This document shows, one piece after another, positions 57,890-64,000 of a DNA stretch of 64,000 nucleotides. The stretch lies in assembly GCA_947457395.1 (NCBI GenBank), contig CANGVA010000005.1, positions 1-64,000 on the forward strand, read 5' to 3'. A model generated the notes under the pieces. It was given only the letters and a program-made list of their open reading frames with translations. It ran no database searches and was not told where the DNA came from. Made by a program: the position numbers and the translations under genes. How positions within the stretch are numbered: position 1 is the first letter of the stretch; each line of letters begins with the position of its first letter. This DNA comes from Bacteroidota bacterium. Its GTDB lineage: Bacteria; Bacteroidota; Bacteroidia; UKL13-3.

Positions 57890-57904
57890 CCGTTCAGTAT
57901 TTTT

Positions 57905-58318
57905 TTACCAAACGTAATGCTTTTTATTCATCAGCAGGGCTTCACCAGTTATGGTTTCTGCACCTGTAGCCTTATCAATCACTTTAGTTTCAAATAGAAC
58001 CCTATTTTTTTCAGGAAATATTTCCCTTACTGTGATAACAGCCTGGTAAGGCGTTCCAACAAACATTGGTTTAAGAAAAGTTGTATGCTGCTTCATATAT
58101 ATTTGGCCATCCGGATAAAGAAGGGTACCAAATATTTTAGTAAAAACACTTGCACTATAATGTCCATGTATGATGCAACGTCCGAACATACTTGCCTTAC
58201 CGGCTTCATCATCAATATGCAGAGGGTTGGTGTCGCCAGAAATTTGTGCGTAAAGGTTTACATTCTCCTGCGTGTAAGTAATATCATGCGTAAAAACATC
58301 TCCAACTTGTGGTGCCAT
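57905..58318 (-). CDS. phaJ: MaoC-like enoyl-CoA hydratase, PhaJ type
   Basis: 137 residues from the ATG at 58318 (a TTG at 58327 would add three). Hot-dog fold with the hydratase-2 motif SGDTNPLHIDDE; D29 and H34 are the expected catalytic pair of (R)-specific enoyl-CoA hydratase, which makes (R)-3-hydroxyacyl-CoA, the substrate of PHA synthase. Also FGRCIIHGHYSASVFTKI. It sits divergently 275 bases from phaE, which supports the PHA role, although MaoC proteins also act elsewhere, so the symbol is tentative. Confidence 0.78.
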   Translation of the reverse strand: MAPQVGDVFTHDITYTQENVNLYAQISGDTNPLHIDDEAGKASMFGRCIIHGHYSASVFTKIFGTLLYPDGQIYMKQHTTFLKPMFVGTPYQAVITVREIFPEKNRVLFETKVIDKATGAETITGEALLMNKKHYVW

Positions 58319-58511
58319 AATTATCAATTAATTTGATGCGCAAGATAAATTGATTGTCATTACTTTCTATTATTAATGATATAATTCAGGTTTTAGGCTG
58401 TAAAAAAACTAACTGACAAAAATCATACAGGCTGCAATGCAATGTAGACAAGGGATACAAAGCCATAAGGTTAATCTAACCTCTTTAACGCTGAAATTTT
58501 GGAATTTGTAC

Positions 58512-58519
58512 TAATTTTG
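58512..58519 (+). promoter_or_regulatory. -7 promoter box before phaE
   Basis: TAATTTTG followed by CGG, a match to TAnnTTTG, 73 bases before the phaE ATG. No TTG at the expected -33 position. The leader between them contains TTTTACAAACG sequence but no clear riboswitch. Confidence 0.5.
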
Positions 58520-58592
58520 CGGCCGCTTTTAAAAACCTAATTAAACGGTTTGTTTTAACAGCGCTTTTACAAACGAAAAACAATCTAAAAAT

Positions 58593-59879
58593 ATGGAAAA
58601 TAATAACAAAAATCTCTTCGAAACAATGGCCAACATGCAGAAGCAAGCAGTTGAGAACATGACTGCCGCCACTGAACAAATGCAGAAAGCTATGCTAAAT
58701 ACCGATCTAAGTTCAGATTTCTTTAAAAAATGGTACGATTCTCAAATGTCGTTTTTTAATCAACAAACACAAACCACTCATAACAACAATCCAATGGATT
58801 TTTTTAACACCTGGATGAACAACCAAATGAATTTTGCCAAAAACTGGATGGATACATCACAGCAAATGACAAAATCTTTCAATATGGGTAACAGCAACCA
58901 AGAGCAGATGAACAATTTGATGAATCTGTATAACTCATGGATGAATAGCTTGACAAGCACTTATACTGAAATGTATAAAAACTTTCAAGGCAATCTTACT
59001 TCAAAAGACGCATTTTCAGGTATGTTCAATAATGCAGAGATGTATATGAAGGCATTTGAATTGTGGATGCCCATGTTCAAATCTATGCAGGATAAAACAT
59101 TTACTCCTGAGATGTTTAAGCAATTATTTAACGCACCGTTATACAAGGAAATGATGGACAAGATGTTTGGCATGCAACCTGATTTCATGAAAATCTTCAT
59201 GAACAACGATGCAATGAAAGAGCAAATGAATAAGATAATGGATTTGAATAAAGGTATGTTTGATAGCTATAAAAATATGATGCAGTCAAATACTCCTGAT
59301 ATGAACCAATATTTTGGTAACATGAATAATGGATTCAAACAGATGGTGGATATGATGCAAAATGCGGCTGCACCATTAATGAAGCTATTGCCTGCTAATA
59401 AGCAAAAACAACAAATAGAATCAATGAATCAGATTGCGACATTGTTTAACCATTTTAACATGCTGAATACAAAAATTCAGTATCACATGTACCAAACTGG
59501 CTTAAAGGCATCTGAGGAGGTGGCAGAAAACATGTATGAGAAATTACGTAAGGGGGAGGAAATCAAAGGTTTTATCAATCTGTATAGCGAGTGGCTAAAC
59601 ACCAACGACAAGCATTTTGTAAATCTGTTTAGCTCTGAAGAGTACTCAAAACTACAAGGCGAATTAAATTCAGTTGGCATGCAATTAAAGCGCCACATGG
59701 ATTTACAAATGGAAGAAACTTTAGCAGGCCTACCTTTTATTAACAGAAGTGAAATGGATGAATTATATAAAACTATCCATGAATTAAAAAAACGTGTAAA
59801 CCAGCTGGAAAAACAACTGGATGCCGAGCCTGAAACTACAGAAACAAAAGTAACACGCAAAACAGCTAAAAACGCATAG
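58593..59879 (+). CDS. phaE: PHA synthase class III subunit PhaE-like
   Basis: 428 residues, rich in Met, Asn and Gln, almost entirely helical. Two regions fit PhaE: the N-terminal repeats (MENNNKNLFETMANMQKQAVEN, FFNTWMNNQMNFAKNW) and a central helix bundle (MFKQLFNAPLYKEMMDKMFGMQPDFM, MNKIMDLNKGMFDSYKNMMQ), with a coiled-coil end (INRSEMDELYKTIHELKKRVNQLEKQL). Longer than the 350-residue type members; a basic tail KVTRKTAKNA is extra. In class III synthases PhaE pairs with PhaC and both are needed for activity. A terminator separates it from phaC. Confidence 0.85.
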   Translation: MENNNKNLFETMANMQKQAVENMTAATEQMQKAMLNTDLSSDFFKKWYDSQMSFFNQQTQTTHNNNPMDFFNTWMNNQMNFAKNWMDTSQQMTKSFNMGNSNQEQMNNLMNLYNSWMNSLTSTYTEMYKNFQGNLTSKDAFSGMFNNAEMYMKAFELWMPMFKSMQDKTFTPEMFKQLFNAPLYKEMMDKMFGMQPDFMKIFMNNDAMKEQMNKIMDLNKGMFDSYKNMMQSNTPDMNQYFGNMNNGFKQMVDMMQNAAAPLMKLLPANKQKQQIESMNQIATLFNHFNMLNTKIQYHMYQTGLKASEEVAENMYEKLRKGEEIKGFINLYSEWLNTNDKHFVNLFSSEEYSKLQGELNSVGMQLKRHMDLQMEETLAGLPFINRSEMDELYKTIHELKKRVNQLEKQLDAEPETTETKVTRKTAKNA

Positions 59880-59900
59880 TTAAATTGAGGTTTAATAGAT

Positions 59901-59952
59901 AGCCACAATCAGCCCTGATTTAAACGGGGTTGATTATGTGGCTGTTTTTTTT
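59901..59952 (+). terminator. Terminator between phaE and phaC
   Basis: Stem AGCCACA-ATCA-CCC with GGG-TGAT-TGTGGCT (small internal bulges), followed by eight T residues. It begins 21 bases after the phaE stop and ends 28 bases before phaC, so most phaC expression should come from read-through or a promoter inside this gap. Confidence 0.8.
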
Positions 59953-59980
59953 GATGTTGGATAAAATAAAGTAATAACCT

Positions 59981-61039
59981 ATGATGAATATAAATGCTGC
60001 AGGTCTGATGGAAGAAATGACCAAAACCAGCGAGAAACTGGTTAAAGGATATGAGGCACTTCAAAAAATAAATGAAGTTGAAATTGCCACTACTCCCAAA
60101 GAATTAGTATGGCAAAACGATCTGGTAAAACTATATCACTATAAAAGAGAAACGCCTGCCAAGTGTAAGATTCCAGTGCTTGTTTCCTTTGCAATCATGA
60201 ACCGTCATGATGTGCTTGATTTACAGCCAGACCGAAGCTTAATGAAAAAACTCCTTGATGAAGGTTTAGATATTTTTATTATGGATTGGGGATACCCCAA
60301 ACGCCAGCATCGTTATTTAACAATGGAAGACTATATTTTAGGATTTATGAACGATGCCGTTGATTATGTACGTAAATCTACCAAAAACAACAAAATACAT
60401 AAGATGGGCATTTGCCAGGGTGGTACCTTTAGCGCAATTTATGCCTCTATATTCCCTGAAAAACTACAATCACTAACTACTTACGTTGCTCCTTACGATT
60501 TTTCAGGAAATGAATGTATGCTTTACCGTTGGACTAAAGACATAGATATTGATGCCATGATTGATGCCAATGGCGGTTTGGTAAAAGCGGATATGATTGA
60601 TAATGGTTTTGCCATGCTTAAGCCGAGTATGAATGTAGCCAAGTATATTGGACTGATGGATAGTTTAGAAGACGAAGCCAAATTGATGAACTTTTTAAGA
60701 ATGGAAAAATGGAAAGCAGATTGCCCTGATCAAGCAGGTGAGATGTTTCGCAAATACATAAAGGATTTATGGCAGGCAAACAAGCTTATAAAAGGTGAAT
60801 TTGAACTGGGCGGACACACAGTGAACCTTAAAAATGCCACTATGCCGTTTTTAAACATCTATGCAACTGATGACAATATCATTCCCAACTCATCTACCAT
60901 ACCTGTAAACGAGGTGATAGGTTCTAAAGACAAAGAAATGTATCCATTTCCGGGCGGACACATTGGTGTATTTGTAGGGGCTCGCTCACAAAAAGAACTT
61001 GCGCCTAAAGTGGCACAGTGGGTATTAGACAGGAGCTGA
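59981..61039 (+). CDS. phaC: PHA synthase class III catalytic subunit PhaC
   Basis: 352 residues, the short class III length. Alpha/beta-hydrolase synthase with the lipase-like box GICQGG: nucleophile C145; D297 (or D298) in YATDDNIIPNSS and H327 in GGHIGVF complete the triad. Motifs LDEGLDIFIMDWGYP and LTTYVAPYDF are typical. Polymerises (R)-3-hydroxyacyl-CoA into polyhydroxyalkanoate granules together with PhaE. PHA synthesis is uncommon in Bacteroidota. Followed by a GC-rich hairpin and an alpha/beta hydrolase gene. Confidence 0.93.
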   Translation: MMNINAAGLMEEMTKTSEKLVKGYEALQKINEVEIATTPKELVWQNDLVKLYHYKRETPAKCKIPVLVSFAIMNRHDVLDLQPDRSLMKKLLDEGLDIFIMDWGYPKRQHRYLTMEDYILGFMNDAVDYVRKSTKNNKIHKMGICQGGTFSAIYASIFPEKLQSLTTYVAPYDFSGNECMLYRWTKDIDIDAMIDANGGLVKADMIDNGFAMLKPSMNVAKYIGLMDSLEDEAKLMNFLRMEKWKADCPDQAGEMFRKYIKDLWQANKLIKGEFELGGHTVNLKNATMPFLNIYATDDNIIPNSSTIPVNEVIGSKDKEMYPFPGGHIGVFVGARSQKELAPKVAQWVLDRS

Positions 61040-61059
61040 TACATTCTGCTATACTTTTT

Positions 61060-61090
61060 ACGCGCGCCTTTGCTTTGCAAAGGCGCGCGT
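61060..61090. repeat. GC-rich perfect hairpin after phaC
   Basis: A 14-base perfect inverted repeat (ACGCGCGCCTTTGC with GCAAAGGCGCGCGT, 3-base loop). Neither strand has a T-run after it, so it is not a standard terminator, and CGCGCG is rare in this AT-rich window. It begins 21 bases after the phaC stop and overlaps the start of a possible upstream extension of the hydrolase frame. Confidence 0.7.
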
Positions 61091-61132
61091 ATTGCTTACA
61101 GCCAACTTAACATCTATATTGAACCCGTAATA

Positions 61133-61999
61133 ATGCATAGCAACTTCTATCCTTTTCAGATAAACTATATCCGCATCAACGGTGCAGATGACTTGAACAT
61201 TGCTTTTTGTGATGAGGGGAACGGGGAAAAGACCTTATTATTTGTGCATGGCCTAGCCAACTGCCTTCCAGTATGGGCCGAACAAATAAAACAGCTATCA
61301 AAACAATATAGATGTGTTGCCATTGATTTACCAGGTAATGGCCTTTCCTCACATGGAGGGTATCCCTATTCCATGTTTTTTTATGCCGAAACGATTCGCC
61401 AGTTTATAGTACAACAGCGCCTTCAGAATATAATCCTAATAGGCCACTCCATGGGTGGGCAGATAGGCATGGTAGCTTCCCTTCGCTATCCATATTTATT
61501 TGAAAAGCTTGTGCTCATGGCACCTGCTGGCATAGAGTATTTTCATGCACACGAACAGATTTTTATGATTCAACTGCTAGGATTAGGTGAATATATATAC
61601 TCAGACGCATTTCATCTGGAACAAACTATCAGAGAGGGCTTTTATATGAATGACGGTAAAGCGGAAAAACTAAGCAATGAACTCAAAAAGATATTGCAAA
61701 TGCATAAAAGTAAGGCATGGAAAAACATGTGTAAGCGCTCTATTGAAGCCATGCTAACAGAACAAGTGCAATCATTTTTACCACAACTCCAGCTACCTGT
61801 GTTAATGTTGTTTGGCAAGGAGGATAAGCTAATACCAAATAGAATAGTTCACCCCCATGAAACAACCAGCAGTATTGCAAATAAGGGTGCAGCACTTATA
61901 CCTAACTGCACACATCAAATTATCCCGGATTGTGGCCACTTTTTACAAATTGAAAAACCGGAAATAATCAATAAGCTTATCTCAAATTTTGCAGATTAA
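61133..61999 (+). CDS. Alpha/beta hydrolase
   Basis: 288 residues from the ATG at 61133; the frame runs back to 61070 but that part crosses the hairpin. Triad: nucleophile Ser in GHSMGGQIG, Asp in FGKEDKLIPN, His in CGHFLQIE; oxyanion HGLANC and the LPGNGLS strand are typical. Close to PHA genes, so a PHA oligomer hydrolase or depolymerase is possible, but many ester hydrolases look alike. No signal peptide, hence cytosolic. Confidence 0.85.
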   Translation: MHSNFYPFQINYIRINGADDLNIAFCDEGNGEKTLLFVHGLANCLPVWAEQIKQLSKQYRCVAIDLPGNGLSSHGGYPYSMFFYAETIRQFIVQQRLQNIILIGHSMGGQIGMVASLRYPYLFEKLVLMAPAGIEYFHAHEQIFMIQLLGLGEYIYSDAFHLEQTIREGFYMNDGKAEKLSNELKKILQMHKSKAWKNMCKRSIEAMLTEQVQSFLPQLQLPVLMLFGKEDKLIPNRIVHPHETTSSIANKGAALIPNCTHQIIPDCGHFLQIEKPEIINKLISNFAD

Positions 62000-62254
62000 A
62001 AAAATTTTAAATAAAGGAACAACAATCGGAGTAGCTAACCTAGATTAAATACTTGATAACTTTCAAAAGTTTGATTGACTTATAAAGATGAATAATTTTT
62101 TTGCATAAGAAAGCTATAAAGAGCAACCCTGAGTTGGAATACGCTTGGTTAAGTATTGAAAAAACAATCAAATCAGCCAGTAATCTTTCATTTTCGTAGT
62201 CTTGTAAATTTTCAATAGTATAAAACATCAATAGTAAACTGGCGTTTTTATGCC

Positions 62255-62893
62255 ATGAACAAAGCAATCTTTCTCTTCACATTCATTTTTTTCTGCTCCT
62301 GCTCATCTATCAGGCACATTGAATATGATATTGATAAAAGCATTAACTTCAATAAACTAAACACTTACGCATGGCTTCCTTCTCAAGATCAGCAGTACGT
62401 AGACCAGCGTTACAATAACCAAATCATTGAAAATAACATAAAAATGTATGCAGCAGATGCATTAACCAAAAAAGGACTAAAACTAAGCATTGATAGTCCT
62501 GAGGTATTATTTTTTTACGACTTGCAAATAGAAAAAGGTACTTATTCCATTCAAACGCCAGTCTATTCTCACCCCCACAACTTTATTCCACCACCACCCC
62601 CAATTATGTTTAACCCGGGATTGACTCCGGATCAGCAAGCCATTAGGCAGCAACAAATGCAACAACAATGGGCCATGCAACAATGGATGCCTCCTCAAAT
62701 TATAGGCTATGAAACCAGGCAAATTCCTTTTAAAACAGGAACCTTAACCATTATCGCTATTGATAGAAAGACCAACAGAATGGTATGGAGAGGATGGGCC
62801 GAATCATGCGTAACGGATCCTACAAATTACAGAGATAATCTGGAAAGAAAAATACATGTAATTTTCAGAAGCTATCCTGGCGTGCGCTCCTAA
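62255..62893 (+). CDS. DUF4136 family lipoprotein
   Basis: 212 residues with lipobox FFCSC (the acylated cysteine near residue 14-16). DUF4136 core (IRHIEYDIDKSINFNKLNTYAWLPS, ADALTKKGLKLSIDSPEVLFFYDLQI, TLTIIAIDRKTNRMVWRGWAES). An insertion of about 70 residues between strands is proline- then glutamine-rich (PPPPPIMF, QQAIRQQQMQQQWAMQQW). Predicted outer- or inner-membrane lipoprotein; role unknown. The 255-base gap before it shows nothing definite. Confidence 0.85.
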   Translation: MNKAIFLFTFIFFCSCSSIRHIEYDIDKSINFNKLNTYAWLPSQDQQYVDQRYNNQIIENNIKMYAADALTKKGLKLSIDSPEVLFFYDLQIEKGTYSIQTPVYSHPHNFIPPPPPIMFNPGLTPDQQAIRQQQMQQQWAMQQWMPPQIIGYETRQIPFKTGTLTIIAIDRKTNRMVWRGWAESCVTDPTNYRDNLERKIHVIFRSYPGVRS

Positions 62894-62938
62894 TGAATGG
62901 TTATGAAATTACATCAAACAAAATGCTGTAATACTTGA

Positions 62939-63346
62939 TTATTGCTCCACAGGAAAGCCCTCGGACTGCCAGCGCTTAATTCCGCCATCCAGCTCGTAAA
63001 CAGAAGTGAATCCTTTTTTACGCATCATCTCCGTGCACTCTGCACTTCTACCGCCAATACCACAATAAATCATATAGCTGGCTGTGCGGTTAAGTTTATT
63101 AACCTCTTTCTCAAAATCATCACTGAAAATATCCAGTAACCGGGCACCCTTCAAATGACCCTTTCTAAATTCACCAAGCGTGCGAACATCTATGAGCACA
63201 ACCCCACCCTGCTGTAAACGCTCATTAAATAACTTGGGGCTAACCAGCTGAATGTTTTGTTTAGTTGAATTTTTTGATGTCTGCGCAAAAGAAAAAACCG
63301 TAACAGAAATCATAAAGGCGCAAATTAAATACTTAGCAAAACTCAT
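62939..63346 (-). CDS. Periplasmic rhodanese-like protein
   Basis: 135 residues: signal peptide (MSFAKYLICAFMISVTVFSFA), then a single rhodanese domain (VVLIDVRTLGEFRKGHLKGA) with the active-site loop CGIGGRS and C at about 101, ending GGIKRWQSEGFPVE. Single-domain periplasmic rhodaneses take part in thiosulfate or cyanide detoxification or shuttle sulfane sulfur; the partner is not known. TAGTTTTG on the minus strand at 63368-63375 may be its -7 box. Confidence 0.88.
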   Translation of the reverse strand: MSFAKYLICAFMISVTVFSFAQTSKNSTKQNIQLVSPKLFNERLQQGGVVLIDVRTLGEFRKGHLKGARLLDIFSDDFEKEVNKLNRTASYMIYCGIGGRSAECTEMMRKKGFTSVYELDGGIKRWQSEGFPVEQ

Positions 63347-63390
63347 TTATTATGCATTATTAAGAATCAAAACTATTGAAAAAACTTGGA

Positions 63391-64000
63391 TTAATTAGCG
63401 CTATGAGCTGTATGCTGCAGATGATATTGAATAAGTGGCTGCTTCCAGTTTCGAACACCGGTTTTAACCTGAGCTCCCAGCTGATTCAGGATACTGTATA
63501 AGCCAAAGTAAGTGCGGTTTATGTAAAGTGCGTGTTGTGAGCCTCTGCCCTCTTTTGATTCCTTAAGCTCCTTCATTTTACTTACCTCTTCCCCCATCTC
63601 ATAAATTTCGTTGATGTAGCTGTTGTTACCAAAATCAAAAACTTCATAATCGAAAGGTCTGCGTAACAAATTTGTCATTCGAATAAAAGCATCTGTAATC
63701 TTATCTTTTACTGAATCTGAATCCTGATTGCTGATTATTTGCTGCTGTAGCATGATGTTTTTAATAACATTCATATCACACATTATTTCCGGTACAAGCA
63801 AAGCAAAGTAATTAAAGTAAAAATCATCAGGAATTTCTTTTACACAGCCAAAATCAATCACCCCCAATACACCATTTGTTTTCATGATAAAGTTTCCAGG
63901 ATGCGGATCTGCATGCACTGCTTTTAGCTCATGTACCTGCAAATCATAAAAATCCCACATAGCCTGACCAATTTTGTTTTTTATCTCTTGGCTTGGGTTG
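63391..64000 (-). CDS. ABC1/UbiB-like atypical kinase, 3' part
   Basis: At least 203 residues are visible, continuing past the window edge at 64000 (the frame stays open to the last base; the ATG at 63960 is internal). The ABC1 motifs appear: HADPHPGNFIM (catalytic loop) and GVIDFGCVKEIP (DFG-like metal motif). These kinases support ubiquinone or menaquinone-type lipid metabolism; Bacteroidota copies are often AarF-like. The C-terminal tail after the kinase core lacks obvious membrane helices. Confidence 0.85.
   Translation of the reverse strand, partial: NPSQEIKNKIGQAMWDFYDLQVHELKAVHADPHPGNFIMKTNGVLGVIDFGCVKEIPDDFYFNYFALLVPEIMCDMNVIKNIMLQQQIISNQDSDSVKDKITDAFIRMTNLLRRPFDYEVFDFGNNSYINEIYEMGEEVSKMKELKESKEGRGSQHALYINRTYFGLYSILNQLGAQVKTGVRNWKQPLIQYHLQHTAHSAN

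Noticed and set aside
62040-62267. A 75-codon minus-strand frame before the DUF4136 gene
   Set aside because: No domain, no promoter or ribosome signal, and it overlaps the start of the DUF4136 gene; AT-rich DNA gives such frames by chance.
1-64000. CRISPR arrays, rRNA operons, insertion-sequence transposases or prophage genes
   Set aside because: No regularly spaced repeats, rRNA signatures, transposase motifs or phage structural genes were seen. The GH25 lysozyme has no phage neighbours.

Overview
The window is chromosomal DNA from a member of the Bacteroidota, probably an environmental Chitinophagia/Sphingobacteriia-like lineage (the class is a guess). Support: two exported proteins with type IX secretion (T9SS) C-terminal sorting domains (17262-20903, 39083-40819); lipid A/KDO genes kdsA and kdsB; a TonB-dependent receptor with an N-terminal carboxypeptidase-regulatory-like domain; a BatA-domain protein; a DUF5606 protein; and Bacteroidota-type promoters (TTG, 19 bases, TAnnTTTG) such as the one before tRNA-Met. 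Shine-Dalgarno sequences are mostly weak and several starts are GTG or TTG, as expected for the phylum. Sequence composition is AT-rich throughout.

Layout. 1-5.5 kb: a truncated GIY-YIG gene, a DUF5606 gene, the large fused isobutyryl-CoA mutase icmF and a lipoprotein. 5.6-10.6 kb, minus strand: an AAA ATPase of the DUF4143 type, an SRAP (YedK/HMCES) protein, an orphan urocanase hutU and a beta-propeller protein. 10.6-13.8 kb, plus strand: a lipoprotein, hpt, adk with a remarkable lysine-rich tail, and obgE. 13.9-17.1 kb: an M1 metallopeptidase that seems to end in an outer-membrane barrel. 17.2-22.5 kb: a giant T9SS-exported propeller protein, trhO and a lipoprotein. 22.6-26 kb: a three-gene metal-uptake-like operon (His-rich small protein, TonB receptor, HD-repeat lipoprotein). 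26-33.4 kb, minus strand: pyrG, an FkbM methyltransferase, yidC, kdsB, an EamA transporter and a family 9 glycosyltransferase. 33.5-35.4 kb: lemA and two TPM-domain genes.

35.5-37.5 kb is the one clearly accessory stretch: imperfect 55-base direct repeats bracket an exported glycine-zipper protein, a coupled two-helix membrane protein and an XRE regulator broken by an in-frame stop. It resembles a bacteriocin-type effector/immunity cassette, but that is inference. 

37.6-55 kb is mostly housekeeping: a PolB-like exonuclease, pdxJ, an M28 peptidase, kdsA, a HAD phosphatase, thioredoxin-like proteins, VWA proteins, an exported nuclease/phosphatase, a CCC1-type transporter, a dihydroorotase homologue that has lost its zinc-binding HxH, ssb, dprA, an alkaline phosphatase and a GH25 lysozyme. 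tRNA-Met(CAT) is at 55470-55543. 55.6-64 kb carries a membrane TPR protein and a polyhydroxyalkanoate (PHA) locus (phaJ, phaE, phaC and an alpha/beta hydrolase), followed by a DUF4136 lipoprotein, a periplasmic rhodanese and the 3' part of an ABC1/UbiB-like kinase that runs off the end.

Themes. Short-chain acyl-CoA metabolism links icmF with the class III PHA synthase locus. Envelope functions (KDO, YidC, T9SS cargo, lipoproteins, TonB) dominate. The best candidates for something not yet described are the repeat-flanked islet, the Adk lysine tail, the M1-barrel fusion and the metal-uptake operon.
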